Positions 10,206-20,039 of a DNA stretch of 64,000 nucleotides are shown here, piece by piece (within the stretch, counting starts at the first letter, position 1; the number at the start of each line of letters is the position of its first letter). The stretch comes from Sarcophilus harrisii. Taxonomy: Eukaryota; Chordata; Mammalia; Dasyuromorphia; Dasyuridae. The stretch spans positions 430,307,669 to 430,371,668 of the forward strand of contig NC_045429.1 in NCBI RefSeq assembly GCF_902635505.1, given 5' to 3'. A program made the position numbers and the translations under genes. The notes below the pieces were generated by a model. The model was not told where the DNA came from, did no database searches, and saw only the letters and a list, made by a program, of their open reading frames with translations.

Positions 10206-10760
10206 TGAACTGATTGAGATGCTTACATCAAGAAGGTAAAGAGAACGGAGGGCTGAGTTAAGTAGATTGTTACAGGGCACATGGCAAGAGGACAACTGAG
10301 AAGTATATAGTTCTCAGATAGTATATAAAGCCAAGTCAATTCTAAGGCAGATTCAATACTAGGGGCTTTGTGAACAATCAGGTCATCTTGCCTGAGGAAT
10401 AAATTTCAAAGCTGAATATATCAACTTCCCTTGGGCAGGGACTTTGGAGACCCATAGGTCTCTAGATTGAATGGGCAGCAAGATGATGTCTCATTGAAAC
10501 TTCAAGACCAGGTGGGCACAATTCTTGGCTCTTTCCTGTTCTTGTCCCTCACTTCTGCCTACCCAGGAAATCTGCCTTCTTTACTCACTTACTTCCTTTA
10601 TTTTCTCTTGGGTGGTAGAATTCTACTTGATGCTTTGGAAAGTTGGCAGAATACCCTTGTCTTCTGGAGAGAAGGTTGGCCAAGTGAGTAATTTTTGTAT
10701 TATTGAAAAGGTGTTAGCATGTTGAAGTAAGACTTGAGTAGGGAGTGGAGGATCACAAGA
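10205..10760. other. Unassigned single-copy-like DNA
   Basis: No repeat family or gene recognised. A 74-codon and a 66-codon open frame overlap here, but neither has a recognisable motif or splice context. Confidence 0.4.
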
Positions 10761-10763
10761 GTT

Positions 10764-10935
10764 GCGTATTTATTTATTATTATCTATTTATCTATATATC
10801 TATCTCTCATTTATATTTTTATCTTTCCTTCTTATTTTTTCTTTTCTATCTCTTTCATCTATGTAGCTATCTATATCTATTCAACTATTTTTCTTCTTCA
10901 TTTTCTTCTTTTCTTTCTTTCTATTCATTCATAGC
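10764..10935 (+). repeat. Imperfect TATT/TCTA and TTTC tract
   Basis: Low-complexity tetranucleotide-like sequence (tatttatttatt, tctatctat, ttcttttctttc). The two open frames across it are artefacts. Confidence 0.85.
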
Positions 10936-11123
10936 CTCTATCAGTAAATCTGAAATGTCATTTTAAAAGTTGATTGGTCCATTGGTTCCCAGGGAGTAGA
11001 AGGTCTAGAAAGGCAGCTTTTAAGTTAATATAGGGAATGACTTTTAATGTGGAAGAATAGTCTTCTATTCCAGTAACATATCCCCTCTCTGTGGAGTAGT
11101 CAAATTGGGAAATCTTTTGATCT

Positions 11124-11160
11124 AAGGGTAGGGTAGGGTAGGGTAGGGTAAGGAAGGGTA
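11124..11160 (+). repeat. (TAGGG)n pentamer array
   Basis: About five TAGGG units followed by degenerate copies, located just past the 3' side of gene 2. The vertebrate telomere repeat is TTAGGG, so this pentamer is similar but not telomeric. Confidence 0.9.
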
Positions 11161-11269
11161 ATTCCAGCTTCTAATATAGGTGTATTTCCTAAAAATCTTC
11201 GGACTGAGATTCTAAGACTTCAGAATTCTAGAACATATAGTTCTGGAAATGAAGCACATAGTACACATA

Positions 11270-11723
11270 AAATTACTTTGATGGCCTGTGAGTTCTAAGT
11301 GAGAACTTAACATGTTCTTTGTGGATTTGCCCTGAAATGAAGACTTTCTCATCTAAGCCAGGAAGGGTGATAATCATAAGCTTTTTGCCTTCTAATAACC
11401 AGCTGTCCACTCCATCCTTCACCTCCCACCTTAGGAGCTGTAGTTCCTTCATATAGTCACAAGAAAACACTGTGGTCAGATTTTATAAACAAAAATATAT
11501 TTTCAGTTCAATAGCCGTAGTGTAGACTTGTTTTTTTAAAAGATCATTCTACATCAACATCTTTTTTTTTTTATAAACACATATACATATATGTATATAC
11601 GAAATAAAGATGCAAATATTTGTCACACAAAGTTAAACATTAATAATTTAAATAAAACTAAACATATTTAAATTATAATAAAATGTTGCAAAGAGTAGCT
11701 TTGGGAGGTGGAAGGGAAATAAA
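11270..11723 (-). other. 3' UTR and downstream region of chemokine gene 2
   Basis: AU-rich sequence after the stop, with an ATTTA-bearing block (about 11645-11690) and a TATAAA-containing block (11482-11510) that are closely matched in gene 1. Homology to gene 1 continues to the left edge of this region ('ccctgaaatgaagactttctc' against 'ctctgaaatgaagatttttcc'). No canonical AATAAA is seen on the minus strand here, so the poly(A) site is unresolved. Confidence 0.5.
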
Positions 11724-13659
11724 TTATTCAGTGCTGCTTTGGGTAGAAAAAGTTGTCAGAAATTCTGGACTCTGGGTCTTGGCATTCTTTTTGTCCAGCT
11801 GGTTCTTGATGTCCTGGACCCACTGTTCCTTGGGGTTGGTGCAGATCTGCAAGCCGCGTCTGGTCACAAAGCTGTGGAAGAATGAATGTCTATTGAGTGA
11901 TTTTGTGAATTCAGCCCAGAAAGGTGAGACATTCTATCCTAAGTATTTCCCTCAGTATCCTGATTCTTCCAGAAACTAGGATGAGACATTGATAATTAAA
12001 GACAAAGCCAGATGTTGACTTTCAGAGTTTCATGTCAGAACAAGTGAAGCTAAAGTTTCAGAATGAGTACTAGGTCATCTGGGTATAACTTGAGAAAAAT
12101 GCTTCACCTCTCTAGGGCCTAATTTTCTCCTTTGGCAATAGAGGAGGCTGGACTAGATATGTGTACACTAACCCTTCTTCCAGCTTCAGCTTTCAATGAT
12201 CTAGAATGATGTCTAGAGTTTGAATTAACATCAGTCAAATTGATTTCAGTATTCATGGTGTTTATTACTAGTAGCCACAACCCTAACAAGGAAATCAAGT
12301 CTCATGTTTGACCTTAAAGTGATCTAAAGATCTGACCTTGTTGTATTCCCATTCCCCCAAACTCATTGGCCAAATCTGATTTCTGTCTCCTTTGGGACCC
12401 TACTTCTGTAGTAAATTTCCAGTGTAGAACAATAGATAAGGAGGAAACATCTAGTTTACTTACACTAAACCTTCCTTGGCACATCTGCTGCTGGTGGTCT
12501 CATAGCTCACCACTAACTTTGGAGGTATCTTCCTAGTGGTGAATTCAAAGCAGCAAGTAGTTGGGGTGCTAGGACCCTCTGAAAGAATATCAAGAAAGAA
12601 AGAATGGTTAAGAATACTTTCTAAAACTTTTTTCCTTGCCTTTTTCCTTTTTCTTTTCCTCTTTCCTTTTCCCTTTCCTTTCCTCTTTACTTTTCCCTTT
12701 CTTTTCCTTTCCTTTCCTTTTCCTTTCCCTTCTTTTCCTTTCTTTATCTTTCCTTTCCTTTACCTTTCATTTCCTTTTCTACCATTAGTATTTCAAGAAA
12801 AGGAAGGGGAAAAAAGGGAAAGTATGGAGCCCAACTTCTTCATATCTAATTTCAATCACCCTTCTATAAAGCAAGCAGAGATTCCAGAGTGAAGCTCATG
12901 TTTTACATGAGAACAGTTCTCCACAATCTGTGACCCATTCTACATTATTTCAGACCACATATTTTAGTTTTCTCACCAATGCAATGGGAAAGCACCATAA
13001 TAATACTATTCCATTCTAATCTGACAAGTCTCTTGGTGATGCTGTTCCTTAAAAGTATTAAGGATGAATTAAACTTTAGAAATTCAGAACCTCAGTTTTC
13101 TGTCACTTTGAATCTCCAAACAGGTACCGGGGAGGAGATGTCACTGTGACCTTTATGTCCTTCCAAAGCGCTATCCATGTGCTGAAGTAGAGGACAGCAC
13201 TTTTAATCATACAGTGTCAACCTCGTTTAATGTCAATTTAAGGTTCCAAACCTCCAAAAAATTTTTTCTCAAATGGTTCCTGCCCAGTTCCAGAAATATT
13301 TTTGCCACCCAGCAGGGAATTTCTCTTCAAATTGAATGCCCATTATTTCAGGGCCTTTGGGGATGGTAGCTAAAATGAGAATCAGTTCTTGAGAAAGACT
13401 GATAGCATGAAGTATTAGAACTTTGGCCTGGGATTAGACACCAGCTCTGCTGCTAAATGGTTCTGAGTGACCTTAGCCACATTTTTGGCCCTTAGGTTTC
13501 CTTTCTATAGATGCTACATCTACATCTCCAAAATGAGGGAAACAGAGCTGAGAATGGGAGAGATGAAAGAACCAGACACGTACCGGGTGAAGCATGAACC
13601 TGACAGCAGAGGGCAGCAGTGACGAGAACCAGGAACAGAACAGCTCCAGAGACCTTCAT
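11724..13659 (-). CDS. CC chemokine gene 2 (MCP/eotaxin-like), three exons, 112 aa
   Basis: Coding exons are 13659-13584 (76 nt), 12578-12464 (115 nt) and 11871-11724 (148 nt); donors are GTACGT at 13583 and GTAAGT at 12463, and acceptors TTTCAG and CACAG. Introns are 1005 and 592 nt. The product starts MKVSGAVLFLVLV, with a signal peptide of about 23 residues and a mature chain near 89 residues carrying C11, C12, C35 and C51. Motifs include CCFEF, RKIPPKLVVSYETTSSRC, FVTRRG and CTNPKEQWVQD. Counting by eye, it shares about 54% of 74 aligned mature residues with gene 1. It would be a secreted leukocyte attractant. The C-terminus carries an extra Ser/Thr-rich tail beyond the gene 1 end, from a 4-nt length difference that shifts frame past the ancestral stop. 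The upstream in-frame codons contain no ATG, so this start is chosen. Confidence 0.93.
12625..12783 (+). repeat. (TTTCC)n pyrimidine tract in intron 1 of gene 2
   Basis: About 150 bp of TTTCC/CTTTTC-type repeats; in the gene's sense it is a GGAAA purine run starting about 46 nt upstream of the exon 2 acceptor. Gene 1 has matching flanks ('gtatttcaagaaa' at 2281 and 12789) but no such tract, so it expanded after the duplication. The 118-codon open frame across it is an artefact. Confidence 0.95.
13400..13520 (+). repeat. MIR fragment in intron 1 of gene 2
   Basis: Partner of the copy at 2903-3020: 'tggcctgggattagacaccagctctgctgctaaatggttctgagtgacctt' is a decayed MIR core at the same place relative to exon 1. 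Confidence 0.65.
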
Positions 13660-13746
13660 GATGCTGTCAGGGAGGAGGCAGCTTTTAGGATGAAGTTCAG
13701 CAGCTTCTAAGTTTCTGCCTCTCTGAATGTCCGACTCTTTTCTCCT

Positions 13747-13756
13747 CCTTTTTATC
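13747..13756 (-). promoter_or_regulatory. TATA-like element of gene 2
   Basis: The minus strand reads GATAAAAAGG about 90 nt upstream of the start codon, in a region aligned with the TATA-like site of gene 1. Confidence 0.55.
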
Positions 13757-13802
13757 AGGGAGAGAAAGGGCTGAAAGAGGAGGAGGGTCCCACTCCCTGG
13801 GA

Positions 13803-13810
13803 GACGTCAT
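13803..13810 (-). promoter_or_regulatory. CRE/ATF-like site upstream of gene 2
   Basis: The minus strand reads ATGACGTC, one base from the palindromic CRE TGACGTCA, about 50 nt upstream of the TATA-like element. Gene 1 has only 'tgtcatgg' in the comparable area. A short motif of this kind can occur by chance. Confidence 0.35.
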
Positions 13811-14139
13811 GAGGAAAGAATGGTGAGGAGCCTCCTAAATCTGCTGAGCACAGAGCAGGACCTCGGGGAGTTTGCCAGGAAGTGAGAGAGGGAAGCTGTG
13901 GCCGATGACTCTCAGTGATTTCCATTTTGGTGCTGAGACAATACAGCCGTGCCAAAGCTTGCTACCACAGGAAGTGAGCTCCCTCTTAGACTATTCTTTA
14001 AAGGCTAGCTCTCACTAAGGGAGCTCTTTCCCCAGAAAAGCGAGGGAGTAGGGAAACTGATTTGGGAAAAGGATGAATGGTGATATTCCAAAGTCCTTAC
14101 ACATTTCTAAGATTTGGAACAAGAGTAGACTAGTTTTGT

Positions 14140-14297
14140 TTTTTATTTATTTATATTTGCTGAGGTAATTGGGGTCAAGTGACATGCCCAGGGTCACACA
14201 GTTAGAAAGTATTAAGTGTCTGAGATCAGATTTGAACTCAGGTGGTCCTGACTCCAAGGCTGATACTCTATCCACTGTGCCACCTAGCTGCTCCTGA
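14140..14297 (-). mobile_element. Marsupial tRNA-type SINE
   Basis: A nearly complete SINE read in reverse: 'aattggggtcaagtgacatgcccagggtcacacag', 'tttgaactcaggtggtcctgactcc', 'ctatccactgtgccacctagctgc'. It splits duplicated promoter-flank sequence ('gactagtttt' before, 'gtctaatttt' after, a likely target duplication) and is missing in the gene 1 unit. Confidence 0.9.
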
Positions 14298-14299
14298 GT

Positions 14300-14750
14300 A
14301 GTCTAATTTTGAAGGAAAGATGAGAAGGAAGGGGGATTTCTCCAAGCATGAGTGTGACCTCTACTAAGCCTCCTTACCTCATATCCTCCTTTTCAGATCT
14401 TCAGGTTAAAGGTGGAGATTGAATTAATTAATGGAACAGAATGCTCTTTTCTTTCTCAGATGGGCTCCTTCTAGGAAAAACTTCAGATAAGGAATGGGAC
14501 AGAAATGTGAGGAGGATCACATAGATGGCAACATCAGGAGTTCATACTTTATTCACTAGGTACTAAGGAGTCCCAGAAGAGTTTTGAGCTGAAGAGTAAC
14601 ACTATTAGAATGGCAGGTCAGTCCCCTGTAGTGATGCACTATTTTTTCAGCCTTGTATAATACTTCCCTTCCCTGCCTCTACATGATCTATAAATTGGAT
14701 GTTTTCCCAATCTTTTCTCGCTCTATCTTCTTGCACTTTTGTACCTTTGA
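14300..14750. other. 5' flank of gene 2, partly shared with gene 1
   Basis: No gene. 'agatggcaacatcaggagttcatactttattcac' near 14524 matches the gene 1 unit near 5385. The rest is unassigned. Confidence 0.5.
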
Positions 14751-14754
14751 GCAT

Positions 14755-14960
14755 GAAGCAGTGTCATCTAAAATAATGATGAATTTGAAGTCAGAAAACC
14801 TTTTTTTTCCTTTCAAAATCTGAATCAGCCACTTACTAGGTCTTTAATTTTAGAGAGGTAATTTCCCTTCAAAAGATCTTGGTTTCCTTTTTTAATTTTT
14901 GGTAAAATAAGGAAATTAGGAAAGCTTCAAGCTTCCTTCCAGCTGTGACATCCTATTATT
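14755..14960 (+). repeat. MIR-like SINE
   Basis: Decayed MIR core: 'tttgaagtcagaaaacc', 'tcagccacttactaggtc', then a 3' end with 'aagcttccttccagctgtgac'. Confidence 0.5.
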
Positions 14961-15044
14961 TATGGCAAAAATATTTCCTAATTTTATATCATGTGCAGTA
15001 AGTTACCAAGACCAGATTCAAATTCATACCCAATGATGGGGCAG

Positions 15045-16500
15045 ATTTCTCATAGTTGCTCAAGGCTATGTCCTGGGTCCTCTTCTATTCTTTTTCTATA
15101 CTAATTCACTTGGTGATCTCCTCAGGTCCTAAGGATTCAAACATCATCTCTAAGCAGGCGACTCTCAGATCTGCTTATTTTCTCCTGTCCATAAGTTTTA
15201 TAAACTGCTTATTGGATATATCTAAATGGATGGCCCACAGAAATCTTAAATTATCCTAGTCTGTCCCCAAACCAAATTTTCCTCTCTTTTAAATTTATCT
15301 ATTGCCACCAGAAATACTGCCATGTTCTCAAGCACCTGAGCATCTGGGCTCACTATCTAGACATGATCCTTGAGGCCTCATTTTCTTTCTTTCTTTCTTT
15401 TTTAAAGCTTTTTATTTTCAAAATGCATGCATAGATAGTTTTCAACATTTCCCATTGCAAAACCTTGGGTTCCAAATTTTGCTCCCTCTCTCCCCCCACC
15501 CCTTTCCCTAGACAGTAAGTAATCTAACATATGTTAAATATGTGCTTTTCTCCTATACATATTTCCACAATTATCATACTACACAAGAAAAATTACATCA
15601 AAAAGAAAGAAAATGAGAAAGAAAATGAAGTGCAAATAACAACAAAAAGTGAAAATACTATGTTGTGATCCACACTCAGTCCCCACAATGCTCATTCTCT
15701 CTCACACTGCTTCCCTCTCAGTATAAAATCTGTTGCCATGCCTGAATGGTATTGCATTGCTAACACTTCTTGTATTTGGCCCCTTCTCTTTTCTGACACT
15801 TTCACCATTTTGGTGCAGGTCCTAATCAAGTCATATTTGGATTATTGTGGCAGCTTGCTGGTGGCTCTCCCAGCTTCAATTCTCTCCAAACTTTAGTCTG
15901 TCTTCTACTTTCCTGCCAAATACAATACTGATTAGACCATGTCAGACTAATTTTTTATTACTCTTATTCTGTCAACTCTTGTGTCTCTTTATTACATACT
16001 CGATCAAATATAAAAGTCTCTGTTGGTCTTTCAAAGTTTTCAATAGCCTAGTTCCTTCCTATCTTCTCAGATGTCTTACATGTTAATCTTATATGTTAAG
16101 CTTACTCTCTGATCCAGCGACACTGCCCTCCCCTTGCTGCTTCTAAAGCAAGATACTCTATCTCCTGACTCCCCACATTTTTACTAGTTGACCAGGCATA
16201 TGGAGTATTCCATGCTTGAAACATCCTTCCTGCTTCTCTCTGCCTTCTGATTTCGCTGGATTTCTTCAAGTCTCAGCTAAAGTTCTGCTTTTGGTAACAG
16301 CATTCTCCATTGCTAGTGCCTTTCTGCTGAGATTATGTCCAATTTACCATGTATAGATTTTGCATGTACAAAGTGATTTGCATGTTGTCATTTTGAACAG
16401 AATTTAAGATCTCTGAGGGCAAAGAGATGTTTTTGTCTTTCTTTAGTATCCCCGGTATTTTGCACAGGGCATATAGCACATAGTAAGCATTCAACACAAG
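15045..16500 (+). mobile_element. L2 LINE copy, split by an L1
   Basis: L2 reads forward at 15045-15390 ('tcctgggtcctcttctattctttttctatac...cacttggtgatctcctcaggtcc') and resumes at 15745-16500 ('ttggattattgtggcagc', the antecedent of LDYCN; 'gtctcagctaaagttctgctttt'; 3' end 'gggcatatagcacatagtaagcattcaac'). Frames are broken. Confidence 0.75.
15392..15740 (-). mobile_element. L1 3' UTR fragment inside the L2
   Basis: Antisense L1 3' end: a poly-T-like start, 'tttttattttcaaaatgcatgcatagatagttttcaac', 'ctccccccacccctttccctagacagtaagtaatc', and 'actatgttgtgatccacactcag'. It interrupts the L2. Confidence 0.85.
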
Positions 16501-16559
16501 TGAGCACGCTTATATCCAAAGTGTTCAAGGACATGAATTATTGAAGTTTTTCCCTGTTC

Positions 16560-16925
16560 TTCCTTTCCTGAGCTTCTTGAGGGCAAAGAGCTTAGCTGAC
16601 ACTGAAAACATATATAAAATATATATAAATACATATTTATACGTATATATATATACATAATATATAAAGCCATATTAATATCAGGTGTGAATGCAGCTCT
16701 TCCAGTACGATTTAAGGAAAAGACCAGAACTTATTTGTGTATGTATGTGTATGAAGCATTTAATGTTAAAGGGATAGCTGAAGTTGAAACACATCTAGTA
16801 TTCTCAGGATTTCCTTCTAAACTCTAAGGATTTCTTCCATTTGGGAAGATATATTACCATTTTCTAGTGGCACCATTAGGCTTTCAGTCTTGCTCCCCAT
16901 CTATTATGGGAATGGTTTAGCATGA
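16560..16925. other. Unassigned, with AT-rich core
   Basis: Holds an irregular TATA-rich tract (16608-16675) and no recognisable gene or repeat. Confidence 0.4.
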
Positions 16926-17115
16926 TGGAAAGAGGTATTTATTTCAAGTTAAAAGGACCTGAATCCAAATTCTGGAATGTCTACTTTTTAGTAGGAAAAG
17001 TATGACCTCTGATAAGTCATTCTCTTTTTCTTGTCTTTGGCTATGTCACCTGAAATTTAGGAACTTGGATTAGGTGTTTCTAATACTCTTCAGCTCTAGA
17101 TTGTATGAATGTCAG
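16925..17115 (+). repeat. MIR-like SINE
   Basis: Order of MIR parts is kept but decayed: 'acctgaatccaaattctgg', 'tatgacctctgataagtcattctc', 'cacctgaaatttagg'. Confidence 0.5.
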
Positions 17116-17269
17116 CATGTAATAGATAGACATTGGAAGGTATATAGGAGCTAGAGGTAAAGTATTATAACTTTCGTCTATAGTTAAACTAATAGAATTC
17201 ATAATATTAGTTTAGTCATTCTTCCCTTTCCCCCAAATTAATATATGCCAAGTGTCTTGGAACTGGAAG

Positions 17270-17430
17270 GGAATTTTTAGGTTATCAAATCCATTCTCCT
17301 GATTCTGCAGATGAGGAAATCAAGGCATAAAATGATTAAATGATTTGGTCTGGAGAATATAACTGGTAAATGTTTGATATGTGATTTGAATTTAGGACTT
17401 TCTGATTCCAGATTCAATGCCCTATTCATA
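17270..17430 (-). repeat. MIR-like SINE, reverse
   Basis: 'tcctgattctgcagatgaggaaatcaagg' followed by 'tttgaatttaggactttctgattccagattcaatgcc', the reverse of the MIR core. Confidence 0.6.
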
Positions 17431-17591
17431 ATACTAGATGTACCTATAGGGACACCTATCAGTGAATTATTGTCCTCAAGAAGAAACCATTGAGCTAACA
17501 AATATTACTGAATTCTGGACAAAATCCTTATCTTGCAAATGTTTATCTCATATCCAAGGATTCCTGTAAAGGGAGGATGATTTGACTAGAC

Positions 17592-18012
17592 CAGAAATGT
17601 CAAAATCAAATGGAAACAAGTGCTATTAAACTATACATAAGGATCTCTATGGACTACATATTGACTTTGAAAAGAATATTTTAATATACTTCTTTTTTAA
17701 AAAAATAAAGTTTAGTTTGTTAAATATTTCCCAATTGCATTTTAACCTGGTTTGGGCCACACTCCAGAGTATTGTGGGACACATGTGATAATAAAATTTC
17801 CTCTAAGAATTACTTTGGCTGCATCCCATAACTCTGGGTGTGTTGTCTCCTTACTGACATTTTCTTTGATGAAATTATCCATTGTTTCTGTGGTTTGTTG
17901 TTTCACACACTCATTCTTTGAGATTAGATTATTTAGTTTCCAATTAATTTTTGTTCTGTTTTTCATGCTGTGGGAGCCATGTGGCCCGTGGACTCCCCAT
18001 ATGACATCTCTG
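17592..18012 (+). mobile_element. Non-autonomous hAT-like DNA transposon
   Basis: Ends are CAGAAATGTCAAAA and (reverse complement of the right end) CAGAGATGTCAT, matching the family at 23454-23650 ('CAGAGGTGTCAAAC'). Flanking 8-mers gactagac and gattaaat are a weak duplication. The interior 'atttcccaattgcattttaacctggtttgggcc' and 'gccatgtggcccgtgg' is typical of this non-coding family. It is interrupted by an L1 piece. Confidence 0.65.
17777..17966 (-). mobile_element. Internal L1 ORF2 fragment inside the hAT copy
   Basis: Antisense to the linker between the endonuclease and reverse transcriptase of L1 ORF2: the minus strand encodes INWKLNNLI, KNECVKQQTTETMDNFI and WDAAKVILRGNFI, matching the same block read forward at 61810-61990. 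It has neither a 3' UTR nor a poly(A) tail, so it did not arrive by ordinary end-primed insertion. Confidence 0.75.
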
Positions 18013-18532
18013 GATTAAATAACTTCTATGGACTAAATAAAGCTTTATATAGTTTTATATATTTTCTATAGTCATTTTCCCCAAAATGTAAGCTCCATAA
18101 CTGTAAGATTCATGTCGTGATGTAAAGAGAGAGAGAGACTTATTATTCATTGCAACCTTATTTTTTGCCTTCATTGGTTTAATTAGTATAATAATGATAA
18201 TAATAATGCTATCTACATTAGGGAGTATTGTGAGGGAAGTACCTTGCAAACTTGGAAAGACCACTATTTTCAATTTATGATTTTATGTGCTGACCATACA
18301 TTTACTGTTGGAATGAGCTTGGAGGAAGTGGTTGGGTGAGACCGGACAGGAGATTAGATCACTGGAGCTCTTTTCTTCAGACATTGTCTACCTCCATTCT
18401 CTACAACATGAGCATTTCTGAGAAAGAGGGAGTTGGGATCTTATTTGCATGCAGCTCTTACATTTTAGTCACTGTGATAAAATAGATTGAGGTAGATTTT
18501 TAATCTATTTATGTTCAGAACTAAGAGATTTC

Positions 18533-19330
18533 TTTCCTTCTTTAAATAGCCTTTTATTTTTCCAAATACATGCAAAGATAGTTTTCAATATCCAACTTTG
18601 CAAAACCTTAATATCCAAATTTTTGTCCTCCCTCCCCATCCCCAGACAGTGAGCAATCCAATATATATTTATATGTACATATATATGTATATATGTTTAA
18701 CATGTACAATTTTTCTAGACAGATTTCCATATTTTTTCATGCTGTGCAAGAAAAATCAAATCATGCTGTGGAAGAAAAGAACAGAAAGAAAAAAACAAAC
18801 AAGCAAACAACAACAACAAAAATATACAAATACTATGCCTTGAACCACATTCAGTATTCACATTCAGTTCACTCTCTGGATACAGATGGCATTTCCACCA
18901 CAAGTCTTTTGGGGTTTCCTTGAATCACCTTATTGTTGAAAAGAGCCAAGTTCATTATTGTTGATCATCACATAATCTTCTTGATGCTGTGTGTAATGTT
19001 CTCTTGGCTCTACCGACTTCATTCAGCATCAGTTTATGTAAGTCTTCCCAAATCTTTCTGAAATCAGCCTGCTCATCATTTCCTATAGAACAATAATATC
19101 CCATTATATTCATATACTTATTGTCATTCCCCAACTGATAGACATTCTCTCAATTTTCTCTTCCTTGCCGTTACAAAAAAGGGGCTGCTGCAAACATTTT
19201 TGCACATGTGAGTCTTTTTTCCCTCTTTTGGGATACAGACTCAGTGGAGACATTGCTGGATCAAAGGTTATGCACAATTTGATAGCCCTTTAGGCATAGT
19301 TCCAAATTGCTCCCCAGAATGGGTGAATCA
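18533..19330 (-). mobile_element. 5'-truncated L1 upstream of gene 2
   Basis: L1 3' UTR and ORF2 end, antisense. Perfect 16-bp target duplication AGAACTAAGAGATTTC at 18517-18532 and 19331-19346. The unoccupied site is visible in the gene 1 unit ('agagctaaaagattcc' near 5935), so insertion followed the duplication. Confidence 0.92.
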
Positions 19331-19717
19331 AGAACTAAGAGATTTCAAAGCAGACAAGGAGAGACAGAAACTGCTGTGAAGGTAGGGTGATGGGTAGCTT
19401 TTGCACATTGCTCTATTCAAAACCATACTGGACTGAAAATTAAGAGACCTGGGTTCCAATCCCATTTCTGCTACTGTTGTGACTGTGAATAAATCAGCTT
19501 CAATTTGCTCCTCTATAAAAAGCATGGTTCATACACATTGATTTCTGAAGTCATTTGATTTTTCTCTTGCCATTCCTCCAGTTCAACTCCATCAACATTT
19601 TTTGAACTATTTTGTGTAACACATTCTAAGCTTTGAGGTTACAGAAATGAAACAGCAATTCTCTAAGGTTCAAGGAGTTTAGAGGGAAGGTATGTCTGGT
19701 AAGCAGATGGTTGTTAT

Positions 19718-19975
19718 TTTTTGTTCTTTGTTCTTATAAAGGACCAAGACTTCAGGAAGGTGATGTCATGACTTGCAAGTAAATTGCCCGTAAGAGAGCC
19801 AGAACTGTGAAAAGTCATCAGCTTCATTTCCTCCTTCAGAGCCATCTGGGTCCTGTGGCAAACTATCAATCAGCATGACTAGTGATGGCCCTGAATACAT
19901 TGGGAGACTCTGGTCTTTTTAAGCTAAGAAACCTCTTACTGTAGATGCAGTGTTAAGGAGTCCTATCCCCACTTA
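19718..19975 (+). repeat. Unclassified marsupial dispersed repeat
   Basis: Contains 'tgttctttgttcttataaaggaccaagacttcaggaaggtgatgtcatgacttgcaag' and 'cagagccatctgggtcctgtggcaa', phrases I recall as common in marsupial genomes but cannot assign to a family with certainty. No coding frame. Confidence 0.5.
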
Positions 19976-20039
19976 CTCTGTTGTAGAATCCAGATGATAT
20001 ATCTCTAATATTTTTGCAGGCCACTCTTGCTAGTGGTAC

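Noticed and set aside
11124-11160. Telomere repeat
   Set aside because: The unit is TAGGG, not TTAGGG, and the array is only about five units long.
12536-12892. 118-codon plus-strand frame
   Set aside because: It is the translation of the TTTCC tract and part of chemokine exon 2 on the wrong strand.
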